Assembly (NCBI RefSeq): GCF_000732625.1
Contig: NZ_JPJI01000032.1
Span: 868,001-932,000 of the forward strand
DNA: 64,000 bases
Reading direction: 5' to 3'
Source of the DNA: Nonlabens ulvanivorans
GTDB taxonomy: Bacteria; Bacteroidota; Bacteroidia; Flavobacteriales; Flavobacteriaceae
Shown: piece by piece, positions 16,374 to 26,142 of the stretch
Position numbering within the stretch: position 1 is the first letter of the stretch
Layout: the number at the start of each line of letters is the position of its first letter
The notes under the pieces: generated by a model
What the model saw: only the letters and a program-made list of their open reading frames with translations
The model's database searches: none
Told to the model about the DNA's origin: nothing
Made by a program: the position numbers and the translations under genes

Positions 16374-19300
16374 TTATGGTGTGTCTTGGGGATTTGTTTC
16401 TATAATATCTTCAGTGACAGTATTATCTGTCGCTTCTTGAAAAATATTATCCAATTCACTCGTCGGAATTTCTTCTCTACTCGATCCGCCTATTGTCTCT
16501 TCTGGGCTATAGAATTGAGTGAATTCTAGAACATATTGATTGAAAACATCTTTGTGTTTTTGTACCATTTTATCGTCTTCATAAAAGATGGCAGATTCTA
16601 CAAGACTTCTGTAACGTTCAACTGCAGCAATAATGTCTGAGTAACTTGCTCTACGTTCATCAATATTAAGAGCTTTATAGAAATCGATTTCATCTTGATA
16701 TTTTAAAATTACACGATCTAAAAGATTTTGAGCTTTATCAACCTGGCCTACTTCATAATATCCATTTACAAAAGGTTCTATCATTGAATAATGTCCATAA
16801 AGGTCTAGAGGCATTTTCTCCATACCTAAATCTAGAATCTCTTCTGCCCTTTTATAATCACCAGCTTTAGTAAGTGCTTCTGCAACACGGGTTACATTGC
16901 TGCGATAACCTACACTATTACGTCTGGTTTCTACATCATAGTACATATCTGGATTACCACTATTTCCCCAATCCCATTTTTTAAGAATCTCATAACCACG
17001 GTCTGGATCTACACGTCCCATATCAAATGGATCACGTCTATTTTCTGGCTCAGTCTTAATAGGTAATAATCTGAATGCGCAGCCGTCTAATTGTAGATAG
17101 TCTTTCATCCATATGTAGTCATCATCGCCAAATGCTCCACCAGAAAAGTAGATAGGGCGTTCCCAGTTGTTGGCATTGATAATATCTAACATAAACATTC
17201 TGTTCTTATAAACTAAGCTGCTATTAATTTCAATGACAATTTCATCAACTATCTTATCAGCGTCTCGTTGAGGTACAACGCCATTTTTAAGAACCGCTTC
17301 TTTATTTACAGGTATGCGTATGAATTTTGTAGGGAAAGTATGTTCCCAATGATCGTTACGCATTTGTTCTTGAGTAATTTTCTTATCACTTGCCACCCAT
17401 TCCATCCAGTCTTTAAGGTCCAAGGTGTCAGGTAAAGAACTTTTTCCACCGGTACGCTGCAATACACGCTCTTTATCTGCAAACCATAAGGCATCTCTGG
17501 TACCATAGGTGTACTTATCATGTGTTAATGTAGAAGGTACTGGATCACTATCCCACGCTTTCTTCTTCATGTCGTCCATGTACCAATCTGTAGCAAGTAA
17601 TGATGTACAAACTACTCTCACATCTGTTCGATAACCTTCTACTTCCTGTAAATACCATAATGGGAAAGTGTCATTATCACCTATCGTAAAGATTAATGCA
17701 TCAGGTAAACAGCTGTCTAGGTATTTTTTTGCACTAGTTAAAGCTGAATATTTTCCAGATCGATCATGATCATCCCAGTTTTGAAATGCCATTAATAATG
17801 GAACCGCTGCAAAACAAACGGTAAGAGATAGAATTCTTGCTGTTTTTACAGATATAGAATCTTTAATACCTTCATAAATAGCATAAACGCCCATACCTAT
17901 CCACATGGCAAATACCAAGAAAGAACCCACATAAGCATAATCACGTTCACGAACCTGATACATACTTTGATTAAGGTAGACTATAATTGCTAGCCCTGTA
18001 AATAAGAAAAGTACCAGCGTCACATAAAATGACTTCAAATCTTTTTTAGCATGAAAAATCATACCTATGAGACCTAATATTAGCGGTAAAAAGAAATAGG
18101 TGTTTCGACCTTTATTATTGAGCATGTCCTCAGAGAGGTTGTCTTGAGTTCCTAGATGCCATTCATCTATAAAAGGTATTCCGCTAATCCAGTTACCGTT
18201 AAAAGGATCTCCTTCTCCTTGAATGTCATTCTGTCTACCAGTGAAATTCCACATAAAGTATCTCATGTACATATATTGTACTTGATAGTTCAAAAAGTAA
18301 GAAGCGTTGTCTAGCCCATCAGGTTTTTCAATAACAACAGCTTCTCTTAATTCTACTAGAAAATCTACATATTCCTGTGCACTTATACGACCATTTTCAT
18401 AATTGCGTTTGTAATCTGCGAGAACAGTTTGCAATTCCATACTAGACGCATATTCTGGCTTAACATAGTAATTTAAACCACCCATAAAGTCTATATAATT
18501 AGTCGCTCTAGATGGGTCCGTCATTCTTGGGAATAAACCTTTATGGTCATCGTGTGTGTTTTGTAAAGAATTCTTATAATTATTTACGATTACATACTTT
18601 CCTAATTTATGATCTTTTTCATACTTAGGTTTTTCGTCTAGATATGGGGTTTCAGGATCTAATCCTGCATAGATATCTGTGAATGCTTCTCCATAAAATA
18701 AAGCTGGTGCTGGATATTGCTCACGATTATAATAAGCTAATAGTGCACGGGCATCATTTGGGTTGTTTTCGTTGATAGGAGTCCCAGCATTAGCTCGTAT
18801 AGGCAACATAGTCCATGAAGAAAACCCTATTAGTACAAACATGACACATAGTGTGATAGTGTTTAATAAAGGTTTATTACGCTTACGCGAAAATCGAATC
18901 AAGAAAACAAACAATGCAATCACTAGGATTAACATTATAATAGAACCAGAGTTAAAAGGTAATCCTATATCATTAACAAAAAATACTTCCATGTATCCAA
19001 AAATAGACAGCGTATATGGTAGTAGTAATTTGAAAACAAAAAGTAATACAGCAACGACTGAAATATTTGCGATAACAAAGTTCAAAGGTGTAATTTTCTT
19101 ATAATGCTTAAAATACCAAAGCATTCCAATAGCCGGAATCGTAAGTATTCCCATAAAGTGAACGCCGAATGATAGACCTACCGTAAAGGATATTAGTACT
19201 AGCCATTTATTACCTCGAGGTAAAAACATATCTCGTTCCCACAATAACCCCATGTAAAATAATGCGCTCATTAATAGGGCAGCAGGAGCATAAACCTCTG

Positions 19301-19718
19301 CCTCAACAGCATTAAACCAAAAACTATCGGAAAAAGTATAAGCAAGACTACCTATAGCTGCCGCTCCTAAAATCATAAAATCATTACTAGCCTCTCTTAA
19401 GACATGTCTTTTTAATAAAAGCGTTAGAGACCAAAACATGAATAAGATTGTAAACGCACTGGAGAAAACAGACATCATGTTAACCATATATGCGATTTGA
19501 CTTTTATCTAAAGCAAACATGGAGAAAAACGCACCTAGCATTTGATAAAGAGGTGCTCCTGGTGGATGTCCTACTTGAAGTCCAGATGAAGTGGCTATGT
19601 ATTCACCTGCGTCCCAAAAACTTACGGTAGGTTCAACAGTAAGCCAGTAGGTGATTAAGGCGATCGCAAATACGACCCAGCCAGCTATTTTGTTAAGTTG
19701 ATTGTAATTCAATTTCAT
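16374..19718 (-). CDS. DUF2723 family integral membrane protein (TMEM260/O-mannosyltransferase-like)
   Basis: A 1114-residue protein. The N-terminal ~600 residues have a dozen or more membrane segments and open with GWVVFAIALITYWLTVEPTVSFWDAGE (first 20 shown as the marker: GWVVFAIALITYWLTVEPTV). The acidic D-A-G-E loop and GLQVGHPPGAPLYQMLGAF resemble the first loop of GT-C glycosyltransferases. A large soluble C-terminal part carries TPR-like helices (KAGDYKRAEEILDLGMEKM, YEVGQVDKAQNLLDRVIL). DUF2723 proteins are widespread in Bacteroidota and related to eukaryotic TMEM260, an O-mannosyltransferase. A role in protein or lipid glycosylation at the inner membrane is inferred. It is the first gene of a two-gene unit with the deacetylase. 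Confidence 0.85.
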   Translation of the reverse strand: MKLNYNQLNKIAGWVVFAIALITYWLTVEPTVSFWDAGEYIATSSGLQVGHPPGAPLYQMLGAFFSMFALDKSQIAYMVNMMSVFSSAFTILFMFWSLTLLLKRHVLREASNDFMILGAAAIGSLAYTFSDSFWFNAVEAEVYAPAALLMSALFYMGLLWERDMFLPRGNKWLVLISFTVGLSFGVHFMGILTIPAIGMLWYFKHYKKITPLNFVIANISVVAVLLFVFKLLLPYTLSIFGYMEVFFVNDIGLPFNSGSIIMLILVIALFVFLIRFSRKRNKPLLNTITLCVMFVLIGFSSWTMLPIRANAGTPINENNPNDARALLAYYNREQYPAPALFYGEAFTDIYAGLDPETPYLDEKPKYEKDHKLGKYVIVNNYKNSLQNTHDDHKGLFPRMTDPSRATNYIDFMGGLNYYVKPEYASSMELQTVLADYKRNYENGRISAQEYVDFLVELREAVVIEKPDGLDNASYFLNYQVQYMYMRYFMWNFTGRQNDIQGEGDPFNGNWISGIPFIDEWHLGTQDNLSEDMLNNKGRNTYFFLPLILGLIGMIFHAKKDLKSFYVTLVLFLFTGLAIIVYLNQSMYQVRERDYAYVGSFLVFAMWIGMGVYAIYEGIKDSISVKTARILSLTVCFAAVPLLMAFQNWDDHDRSGKYSALTSAKKYLDSCLPDALIFTIGDNDTFPLWYLQEVEGYRTDVRVVCTSLLATDWYMDDMKKKAWDSDPVPSTLTHDKYTYGTRDALWFADKERVLQRTGGKSSLPDTLDLKDWMEWVASDKKITQEQMRNDHWEHTFPTKFIRIPVNKEAVLKNGVVPQRDADKIVDEIVIEINSSLVYKNRMFMLDIINANNWERPIYFSGGAFGDDDYIWMKDYLQLDGCAFRLLPIKTEPENRRDPFDMGRVDPDRGYEILKKWDWGNSGNPDMYYDVETRRNSVGYRSNVTRVAEALTKAGDYKRAEEILDLGMEKMPLDLYGHYSMIEPFVNGYYEVGQVDKAQNLLDRVILKYQDEIDFYKALNIDERRASYSDIIAAVERYRSLVESAIFYEDDKMVQKHKDVFNQYVLEFTQFYSPEETIGGSSREEIPTSELDNIFQEATDNTVTEDIIETNPQDTP

Positions 19719-19877
19719 AGTATTTTTTAGCTAAGGCGAAAATAATATTAATATATCTAACCTACATGATGTAACTCAACTTACTCAGTTATAATTGAGT
19801 TAGAGAGATGTGAAATATTTATTCAACGTGTCAATTTGAAAAAAATGATATTAATTGAGAAAAAAATCGAATTCTAT

Positions 19878-19907
19878 TTGCTCAAAAACTTATTTGTTTT
19901 AAATTTG
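19878..19907 (+). promoter_or_regulatory. Promoter of tRNA-Gln
   Basis: TTG (19878-19880), 19 nt, then TAAATTTG (19900-19907): a full match to the Bacteroidota TTG / TAnnTTTG promoter. The mature tRNA 5' end lies 10 bases after the -7 box, so the primary transcript has almost no leader. Confidence 0.75.
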
Positions 19908-19917
19908 CATCCGAATT

Positions 19918-19988
19918 TGTCCCATGGTGTAATGGTAACACTCCGGTTTTTGGTACCGTCATTCAAGGTTCGAGTCCTTGTGGGACAA
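19918..19988 (+). tRNA. tRNA-Gln (anticodon TTG)
   Basis: Cloverleaf read by eye. The acceptor stem TGTCCCA pairs with TGGGACA, with discriminator A at 19988. The D-arm GTGT/ACAC encloses a loop with GG. The anticodon arm CCGGT-TTTTGGT-ACCGT has TTG at positions 34-36. The T-arm is CAAGG-TTCGAGT-CCTTG. The 3' CCA is not encoded. The anticodon stem has one C-T mismatch at its outer end. This reads CAA glutamine codons. A terminator follows six bases later. Confidence 0.95.
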
Positions 19989-19993
19989 CTTTT

Positions 19994-20028
19994 AAATCCT
20001 GATTCTTAATTGAGTCAGGATTTTTTTG
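19994..20028 (+). terminator. Terminator of tRNA-Gln
   Basis: Stem aaatcctga / tcaggattt with a 12-nt loop, followed by seven Ts. It lies directly after the tRNA. Confidence 0.8.
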
Positions 20029-20051
20029 CTTTTATAATAACTGTATATGTG

Positions 20052-20084
20052 AAAAAGCACCTCAAGGATATCGAGGTGCTTTTT
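20052..20084. terminator. Bidirectional terminator, 3' of universal stress protein gene
   Basis: Stem aaaaagcacctc / gaggtgcttttt around a 9-nt loop, with T-tracts on both strands. On the minus strand it follows the UspA gene (stop at 20121). Confidence 0.8.
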
Positions 20085-20092
20085 TATTTTAT

Positions 20093-20107
20093 GCTTTCGC
20101 GAAAGCG
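20093..20107. repeat. Palindromic repeat copy 5 (intergenic)
   Basis: Gctttcgcgaaagc (14-bp palindrome, 20093-20106) plus the trailing g of the core; the first base is changed to t. It sits between the terminator and the UspA stop codon. Confidence 0.85.
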
Positions 20108-20120
20108 ATATCATTAATAA

Positions 20121-20942
20121 CTATTTGATCCTAAAGGTAACAACAGGTAAGGATGAGTGGTTTACAATATCTTCACTAACGCTGCCATTAAAGAAATGCG
20201 ATATACCGCGTCTTCCATGCGTTGCCATACCTATTAAGTCTCCTTTAATATCTTTAGTGAAGTTAAAAACACCTTCTTCAATGGAGAAATCATTGTAAAT
20301 AGTGTAATCAGTAGGTTCGACATTAATGTCTTTTAGGTATTCCTTTACTTTTTGTTCTGCTTTTTGAGTATTTAAAAAATTTGACGGAGTATTTACATAG
20401 AGCAAGTGTAATTTGCATCCAGTGCCTTTTGCAAATGCAGCTGCCTCTTTAAGCGCGTTACTAGATTCTGGATCTAAATCTGTTGCAAAAACAAATTCAT
20501 TAACATCTAGTCTTTTTTTACGGTCCTTAATAACAAGTACTGGGATTTCTGAATTGCGCACTACTTTTTCTGCATTTGAACCTATGAAAATATTTTTCAT
20601 GCCGCTAGCTCCATGGCTACCCATTACAATTAAGTCTGCATTATGTCTTTTTACAGTATCCATGATACCGCTGAAGGCTGCGCCAGTTTCAACATCACCA
20701 TGTATGGTGACGTCGTTTAAATAATCTGCTTTTAGTAAGTTGTCAAACTTTTCTTTGGCTAATTTCATAAAAAAAACAGCTTCCGGTAAATTTGAGCTGG
20801 CATTATTTGCCAGATGTAAAGGAAGGTCTAATTGGTGTAATAAGAAAATCTCACCATTGTTTTCACGAGCTATATCTGCCGCAACACGCAAAGCATTGTC
20901 TGCTTGTTCTGAAAAATCAGTAGGTACGATTATTTTTTTCAT
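20121..20942 (-). CDS. Tandem-domain universal stress protein (UspA family)
   Basis: A 273-residue protein with two Usp domains. The first begins KKIIVPTDFSEQADNALRVA and ends with the nucleotide-binding pattern GSHGASGMKNIFIGS...VVRNSEIPVLVI. The second (from about residue 147) starts FVFATDLDPESSNALKEA and ends ATHGRRGISHFFNGSVSEDI. Both keep the G-x2-G-x9-G-S/T ATP-binding layout, approximately. Usp proteins are cytoplasmic and help survival under starvation or stress, often by binding ATP; partners vary. Double-domain forms are common in Bacteroidota. It is a single gene with its own terminator and a palindrome copy behind it. Confidence 0.9.
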   Translation of the reverse strand: MKKIIVPTDFSEQADNALRVAADIARENNGEIFLLHQLDLPLHLANNASSNLPEAVFFMKLAKEKFDNLLKADYLNDVTIHGDVETGAAFSGIMDTVKRHNADLIVMGSHGASGMKNIFIGSNAEKVVRNSEIPVLVIKDRKKRLDVNEFVFATDLDPESSNALKEAAAFAKGTGCKLHLLYVNTPSNFLNTQKAEQKVKEYLKDINVEPTDYTIYNDFSIEEGVFNFTKDIKGDLIGMATHGRRGISHFFNGSVSEDIVNHSSLPVVTFRIK

Positions 20943-21006
20943 AGAGTTGGATTTAGGACTATAAAGATAAGTAATTCTGTTTCAAGCTGACAGTGTGAAA
21001 TATCGC

Positions 21007-21036
21007 TTGCAAAAGCCTAAAAAAGTCGTATATTTG
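21007..21036 (+). promoter_or_regulatory. Promoter of the rimP-nusA-infB operon
   Basis: TTG (21007-21009), 19 nt, then TATATTTG (21029-21036), the full Bacteroidota promoter form and the same spacing as the tRNA-Gln promoter. The start of transcription would be near 21043, leaving a leader of about 45 nt that contains the hairpin at 21056-21075. Confidence 0.72.
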
Positions 21037-21055
21037 CAAAGTATTTAAACAATAT

Positions 21056-21080
21056 GAGGGGACAGATGTCCCCTCTTTTT
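21056..21080 (+). promoter_or_regulatory. Leader hairpin with T-tract upstream of rimP (possible attenuator)
   Basis: Gaggggac-agat-gtcccctc: an 8-bp GC-rich stem with a 4-nt loop (21056-21075) followed at once by five Ts. It lies between the promoter and the rimP ATG (21088). Its form is that of an intrinsic terminator, but there is no upstream gene on this strand to terminate except its own transcript. It is therefore a candidate attenuator or autoregulatory site for an operon that encodes NusA. Confidence 0.55.
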
Positions 21081-21087
21081 ATAAAAT

Positions 21088-21555
21088 ATGCTGAAAGATA
21101 CCGTACAAGATTTACTCGATGATGCCTTTGAGGAGCGACCAGATTTGTTCCTTATGGAGATGACAATAGATGGAGGTAATGACATTAAAGTTATTATAGA
21201 TGGTGATGAAGGTGTGACTGTTGCTGATTGTATTTTTATATCGCGTGCGGTGGAACACAACCTAGATAGAGATGAGGTTGATTTTTCTCTAGAAGTAGCT
21301 AGTGCTGGTGCAAGTGCGCCGCTTACATTGCCTAGGCAATTTAAAAGAAATGTAGGTAGGCAGTTAGAGGTTATTGATAGGGAGAAAAAGAAAGAAACTG
21401 GTGAGCTGGTATCTGCAAATGATGAAGGTATTGCAATTCAGTGGAAGGCGAGAGAGCCTAAACCGATTGGGAAAGGAAAAGTAACGGTTGAAAAAGAGTG
21501 GTCGATCAAATATGACGACATTAAACAAGCAAAAGTGATTATAACATTTAATTAA
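21088..21555 (+). CDS. rimP: Ribosome maturation factor RimP
   Basis: A 155-residue protein, the usual RimP length. The N-terminal domain has FLMEMTIDGGNDIKVIIDGD and GVTVADCIFISRAVEHNLD. The family signature LEVASAGASAPLTLPRQFKRNVGR precedes the C-terminal Sm-like beta-barrel domain (shown by LEVASAGASAPLTLPRQFKR). It binds the 30S subunit and assists its maturation. It is the first gene of rimP-nusA-infB, conserved across bacteria. The start ATG follows a hairpin-containing leader. The next gene starts 9 bases after its stop. Confidence 0.93.
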   Translation: MLKDTVQDLLDDAFEERPDLFLMEMTIDGGNDIKVIIDGDEGVTVADCIFISRAVEHNLDRDEVDFSLEVASAGASAPLTLPRQFKRNVGRQLEVIDREKKKETGELVSANDEGIAIQWKAREPKPIGKGKVTVEKEWSIKYDDIKQAKVIITFN

Positions 21556-21564
21556 TAAGTGAAT

Positions 21565-22797
21565 ATGGAAAATCTCGCATTGATCGAGTCTTTTTCTGAG
21601 TTTAAAGATGATAAAATGATAGATCGTGTCACGTTGATGGCGATCTTAGAAGATGTTTTTAGAAGTGCTCTCAAAAGAAAGTACGGCGATGACGATAACT
21701 TTGATATTATTATTAATCCAGATAAAGGAGATTTAGAGATCTGGCGTAACCGTGTTGTGGTCGCTGATGGTGAAGTTGAAGATGATAATTCAGAAATTGA
21801 ATTAACGGCAGCTCGTAAAATTGAGCCAGATTATGAAGTTGGTGAAGATGTAGCTGAAGAGGTAAAGTTAATTCAGTTGGGTAGACGTGCAATTCTAGCA
21901 TTAAGACAAAATCTTATAGCTAAGATTCATGAGCATGATAATACAAATATCTATAAGCACTTTAAAGAGCTTGAAGGAGAATTGTATAGTGCAGAGGTTC
22001 ATCACATTCGACATAGAGCAATCATTTTGTTGGATGATGAAGGAAATGAAATCATTATGCCTAAAGATCGTCAGATTGGTTCTGACTTCTTTAGAAAAGG
22101 AGAGAATGTTAGAGGTATTATCGAGAGTGTTGAGTTGAGAGGTAATAAGCCTAATATTATACTTTCTCGAACTTCTCCTAAGTTCTTAGAAAAGCTTTTT
22201 GAACAAGAAATCCCAGAAGTTTTCGATGGTTTAATTACTGTTAAAGCAGTTGTTCGTGAACCAGGTGAGAAAGCAAAAGTAGCAGTAGATAGCTATGATG
22301 ATCGTATTGATCCTGTTGGAGCTTGTGTAGGAGTGAAGGGTTCTCGTATACATGGTATTGTTAGAGAGCTAGGGAATGAAAATATTGATGTTATTAATTA
22401 TACTTCAAATACTCAGTTGTATATTGCTAGAGCTTTAAGTCCTGCAAAAATTATTTCTATGGAAATAAATGAAGAGACTAAAAAAGCTGAAGTAAGATTG
22501 AACCCTGAAGAGGTTTCAAAGGCAATTGGTAGAAGAGGTCATAATATTAGATTAGCTGGTAAATTAACTGGCTATGATATTGATGTTATTAGAGATGGTG
22601 CCGAGGAAGATGTTGAGCTGGCTGAGTTTAGCGATGAAATCGAGCCTTGGATCATTCAGGAATTTAGTAAAATTGGATTAGATACGGCAAAAAGTATCTT
22701 AGAACAAGATGTTACTGATTTAGTAAAGCGTACAGATTTAGAGGAGGAAACAGTCATTGCGGTTGTGAATATCCTTAAATCAGAATTTGAAGATTAG
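21565..22797 (+). CDS. nusA: Transcription termination/antitermination factor NusA
   Basis: A 410-residue protein from ATG 21565 (MENLALIESFSEFKDDKMID). An in-frame GTG two codons earlier is less likely. It has the NusA order: an N-terminal RNA polymerase-binding domain (to ~125), an S1 RNA-binding domain (~130-200), then two KH domains with GACVGVKGSRIHGIVRELGN and KAIGRRGHNIRLAGKLTGYD. A short C-terminal tail carries a helix-hairpin-like region (SKIGLDTAKSILEQDVTDL). It lacks the long acidic repeats of gamma-proteobacterial NusA. It modulates pausing, termination and antitermination, and in other bacteria regulates its own operon. Confidence 0.95.
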   Translation: MENLALIESFSEFKDDKMIDRVTLMAILEDVFRSALKRKYGDDDNFDIIINPDKGDLEIWRNRVVVADGEVEDDNSEIELTAARKIEPDYEVGEDVAEEVKLIQLGRRAILALRQNLIAKIHEHDNTNIYKHFKELEGELYSAEVHHIRHRAIILLDDEGNEIIMPKDRQIGSDFFRKGENVRGIIESVELRGNKPNIILSRTSPKFLEKLFEQEIPEVFDGLITVKAVVREPGEKAKVAVDSYDDRIDPVGACVGVKGSRIHGIVRELGNENIDVINYTSNTQLYIARALSPAKIISMEINEETKKAEVRLNPEEVSKAIGRRGHNIRLAGKLTGYDIDVIRDGAEEDVELAEFSDEIEPWIIQEFSKIGLDTAKSILEQDVTDLVKRTDLEEETVIAVVNILKSEFED

Positions 22798-22826
22798 ATA
22801 AAATAAAAGTCAACCCATAACCATTT

Positions 22827-25673
22827 ATGGCCGAAGTAAAGAACATGAGACTCAATAAGGTGCTAAGAGAATTTAATATATCTCTGGATCGTGCTGTAGA
22901 ACATTTAGCTGCTCAAGGAATTGAGATTGAAGCTAGACCGACTACAAAAATCGATGCAGATGTATACAAGGCTCTTGCAGATGAGTTTCAAACTGACAAG
23001 AGTAAGAAGGTAGCTTCTAAAGAAGTTGGTAAAGAGCGTCGCAAAGAACAGGAAGAGTTGCGCGAGCAGCGTGAGAAAGAGCAGGAAGAGAAGCAAAAAA
23101 GGCAAGAAGTTATTAAAGCCAAAGCCACTCTTGACGGTCCTAAGCAAGTAGGTAAAGTTGATTTATCTGGTGGCGCTGATGCAAAACCTGTCGAAAAGAA
23201 AGAAGAGCCTCAAAAACCAGTCGAAAAGAAAGTTGAGCCAGCTCCAACTGAAGTAGTTGAAGATTCTTCTCCTAAAATTGTTTCTAACCGTCCAAAGGTG
23301 CAAGAGACGAAGGTGAAAGGTAAAATAGATCTTGAACCTAAGAAGAGACCTGTTTCTAAGAAGAAAGATGTAGCTTCACAAAAGCCTAAAGTTGAGAAAT
23401 CGCCTAAGGTGGAATCCAAAGTTGATAAGCCTAAAGTAGATAAAAAGCCTGATGCAAAGAAGGAGTCTGTTGAAAAAACTTCAGTAACTAAATCTACTGA
23501 AAATAAGACTTCTGAAGCTAAGACTCCCGAAGTAAATCAAGAGCCTGAAAAGATTAAAACCGAGTATCAGAAACTTGGTGGTTTAAAAGTTACAGGTAAA
23601 ACGATTGACTTATCTCAATTTAAAAAGCCTAAGAAAAAGGAGGATCCTAACAAGCGCAAGCGTAAGAGGATAACAAAATCTCCGGGCTCATCTGGTTCTG
23701 GAGGAAATCGCTCAGGTGGTAATAGACGTGGTCCTGCTCAAAAGCGCACTCCTATAGTTAAGGCTGAGCCTACAGAAGAAGAAATCCAAAAGCAGGTAAG
23801 AGAGACTCTTGAAAAGCTTCAAGGAAAGTCCTCTAAGTCTAAAGCGGCTAGATATCGTCGTGATAAAAGAGATTCTCACCGTGAAAAGGTTGAAGCTCAA
23901 GAACAAGCTGATTCAGAAGAGAAAATCTTACAAGTTACAGAGTTTGTAACAGTAAGTGATATATCTACTATGATGGATGTTGCTGTTAACCAAGTGATTG
24001 GAGCTTGTATGTCATTAGGTATGATGGTGACAATGAACCAAAGACTTGATGCAGAAACTATTTCTATTGTTGCAGAAGAATTTGGTTATGATGTTGAGTT
24101 TGTTAACGCAGATATTGAAGAGAGCATAACTGAAGTTGAGGATAGTGAAGAAGACTTAACTACACGAGCTCCTATTGTAACAGTTATGGGTCACGTTGAT
24201 CACGGTAAAACATCTTTATTGGATTATATCCGTGAAGAAAATGTTATTGCAGGTGAGAGTGGTGGTATAACACAGCATATAGGTGCTTATGGTGTTCAAT
24301 TAAAGAACGGTCAAAAGATCGCATTCTTAGATACACCAGGTCACGAAGCATTTACAGCGATGAGAGCTCGTGGTGCGCAAGTTACTGACCTTGCTATTAT
24401 TGTAATTGCAGCAGATGATGATGTGATGCCTCAAACTAAAGAAGCAATTAGTCACGCACAAGCAGCTGGTGTGCCTATTATCTTTGCAATAAACAAAGTA
24501 GATAGAGAAGCGGCTAATCCTGAAAAAATTAAAGAAGCACTTGCTCAAATGAATTTGCTTGTAGAAGATTGGGGTGGTAAAATCCAATCTCATGATATCT
24601 CTGCAAAAACTGGTCAAGGTGTTGAAGAGTTATTAGAAAAAGTATTGCTAGAAGCTGAATTGTTAGATCTTAAAGCTAATCCAGACAAACCTGCTGTCGG
24701 AACTGTCGTAGAGGCGTTCTTAGATAAAGGTCGTGGTTATGTTTCTACCGTGTTAGTGCAAGCAGGAACATTGAGGATAGGTGATTACGTACTTGCAGGT
24801 CGTAATCATGGTAAGGTTAAGGCGATGCAAGACGAGCGTGGTAATAACGTCGATGTAGCTGGTCCTTCTACACCGGTTTCAATATTAGGTTTAGATGGCG
24901 CACCTACTGCAGGTGATAAGTTCCATGTATTTGAGGATGAAAAAGAAGCGAAAGATATTGCTTCAAAACGTACTCAACTACAGCGTGAGCAATCTGTTAG
25001 AACGCAAAAAACTCTTTCTCTTGATGAGATTGGTCGTCGTATTGCATTAGGTGACTTTAAAGAATTGAACTTAATACTGAAAGGAGATGTTGATGGTTCT
25101 GTTGAAGCATTAACAGATTCATTCCAGAAGTTGTCTACTGAGGAGATCCAAGTTAATATTATACATAAAGCGGTTGGAGCAATTACAGAAAGTGATGTGC
25201 TTCTAGCTTCTGCTTCTGATGCAATCATTATCGGATTTAATGTACGACCTCAAGGTAATGCAAGATCTGTTGCAGAGCAGGAAGAAGTTGATATCCGCAT
25301 GTACTCAATCATATATGATGCTATTAATGACCTTAAAGATGCTATGGAGGGAATGCTTTCTCCAGAACTTAAAGAAGAGATTACTGGTAATGCAGAGATT
25401 AGAGCAACATTTAAAATATCTAAAGTAGGAACTATTGCTGGTTGTATGGTTACTGACGGTAAGATATATCGTAATAGTGGTGTAAGATTAATACGTGATA
25501 GTGTTGTTGTTTACACTGGTGAGCTTTCTGCCTTAAAGAGGTTTAAAGATGATGTTAAGGAGGTTGCAAAAGGATATGAATGTGGTATGCAAATTAAAAA
25601 CTACAACGACCTTCAGGAAGGAGATATTATAGAATGTTTCCGTGAAGTAGAGGTAAAGAAAAAGTTGAAATAA
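22827..25673 (+). CDS. infB: Translation initiation factor IF-2
   Basis: A 948-residue protein. The N-terminal IF2-N helix module ([20 protein letters not shown]) is followed by a long Lys/Glu/Pro-rich low-complexity region (~60-330) containing many PKVE/KPKVD repeats. A second IF2-N module follows, then the GTPase domain from about 450 with G1 GHVDHGKT (from G455), DTPGHEAF and NKVD, and the C-terminal beta-barrel and fMet-tRNA-binding domains. It places initiator tRNA on the 30S subunit in a GTP-dependent step. It is the last gene of rimP-nusA-infB, with a strong terminator behind it. The length is typical of Bacteroidota, whose IF-2 has an extended N-terminus. Confidence 0.97.
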   Translation: MAEVKNMRLNKVLREFNISLDRAVEHLAAQGIEIEARPTTKIDADVYKALADEFQTDKSKKVASKEVGKERRKEQEELREQREKEQEEKQKRQEVIKAKATLDGPKQVGKVDLSGGADAKPVEKKEEPQKPVEKKVEPAPTEVVEDSSPKIVSNRPKVQETKVKGKIDLEPKKRPVSKKKDVASQKPKVEKSPKVESKVDKPKVDKKPDAKKESVEKTSVTKSTENKTSEAKTPEVNQEPEKIKTEYQKLGGLKVTGKTIDLSQFKKPKKKEDPNKRKRKRITKSPGSSGSGGNRSGGNRRGPAQKRTPIVKAEPTEEEIQKQVRETLEKLQGKSSKSKAARYRRDKRDSHREKVEAQEQADSEEKILQVTEFVTVSDISTMMDVAVNQVIGACMSLGMMVTMNQRLDAETISIVAEEFGYDVEFVNADIEESITEVEDSEEDLTTRAPIVTVMGHVDHGKTSLLDYIREENVIAGESGGITQHIGAYGVQLKNGQKIAFLDTPGHEAFTAMRARGAQVTDLAIIVIAADDDVMPQTKEAISHAQAAGVPIIFAINKVDREAANPEKIKEALAQMNLLVEDWGGKIQSHDISAKTGQGVEELLEKVLLEAELLDLKANPDKPAVGTVVEAFLDKGRGYVSTVLVQAGTLRIGDYVLAGRNHGKVKAMQDERGNNVDVAGPSTPVSILGLDGAPTAGDKFHVFEDEKEAKDIASKRTQLQREQSVRTQKTLSLDEIGRRIALGDFKELNLILKGDVDGSVEALTDSFQKLSTEEIQVNIIHKAVGAITESDVLLASASDAIIIGFNVRPQGNARSVAEQEEVDIRMYSIIYDAINDLKDAMEGMLSPELKEEITGNAEIRATFKISKVGTIAGCMVTDGKIYRNSGVRLIRDSVVVYTGELSALKRFKDDVKEVAKGYECGMQIKNYNDLQEGDIIECFREVEVKKKLK

Positions 25674-25694
25674 TCTTTCAATTTTATTTATAAA

Positions 25695-25726
25695 AAAAAG
25701 GCGATTTCGTTAGAAATCGCCTTTTT
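25695..25726. terminator. Bidirectional terminator between infB and the SPOR gene
   Basis: Stem aaaaaggcgatttc / gaaatcgcctttt with a GTTA loop, and T-tracts in both directions. It lies between two convergent genes. Confidence 0.88.
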
Positions 25727-25747
25727 GATTTTTAAGAGATATTTAAA

Positions 25748-26122
25748 TTATGGCTTTAATATAAATGCGTTAGGAAATTCTTTCTTAATTTCAATTAACG
25801 CTCTTTCTGCTTCTAATTTGTTTCTGTAACTACCTACCCATAATTTAAAATTGGGTGCTTCATATTCTAGGTTTGATTCCCATGTCATTGGGCTTGCTTT
25901 GTATTTTGCTTCTATTTTTTTAGCCCCTTCTATTTCTCCATAAAACAACTGAATGGTGTAGCGATCTTTGAATTTTCCTTCCTTATCCATAGATATTTTT
26001 TTAGAAATAAGGCTTTCTATTTTAGTTTCTTCAACTTGATTTGAATGTTGGGCAAGCGCTATGGAGCTCAACATTAATATTGCTACGGTTACTACTATTC
26101 TTGAATTCAGGTGCTTATGCAT
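25748..26122 (-). CDS. Exported SPOR-domain protein
   Basis: A 124-residue protein with a signal peptide (HLNSRIVVTVAILMLSSIAL-AQ) and a C-terminal SPOR domain (about 50-124). The domain shows the two pseudo-repeats YTIQLFYGEIEGAKKIEAKY and KLWVGSYRNKLEAERALIEI. SPOR domains bind denuded glycan strands of peptidoglycan, usually at division sites. It is a small periplasmic version, common in Flavobacteriaceae next to the Alternative Complex III operon. It is divergent from that operon; the 184-bp gap holds a palindrome copy and promoter elements on both strands. Confidence 0.82.
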   Translation of the reverse strand: MHKHLNSRIVVTVAILMLSSIALAQHSNQVEETKIESLISKKISMDKEGKFKDRYTIQLFYGEIEGAKKIEAKYKASPMTWESNLEYEAPNFKLWVGSYRNKLEAERALIEIKKEFPNAFILKP

Positions 26123-26142
26123 ATCTATGGATTTTGTTATTC

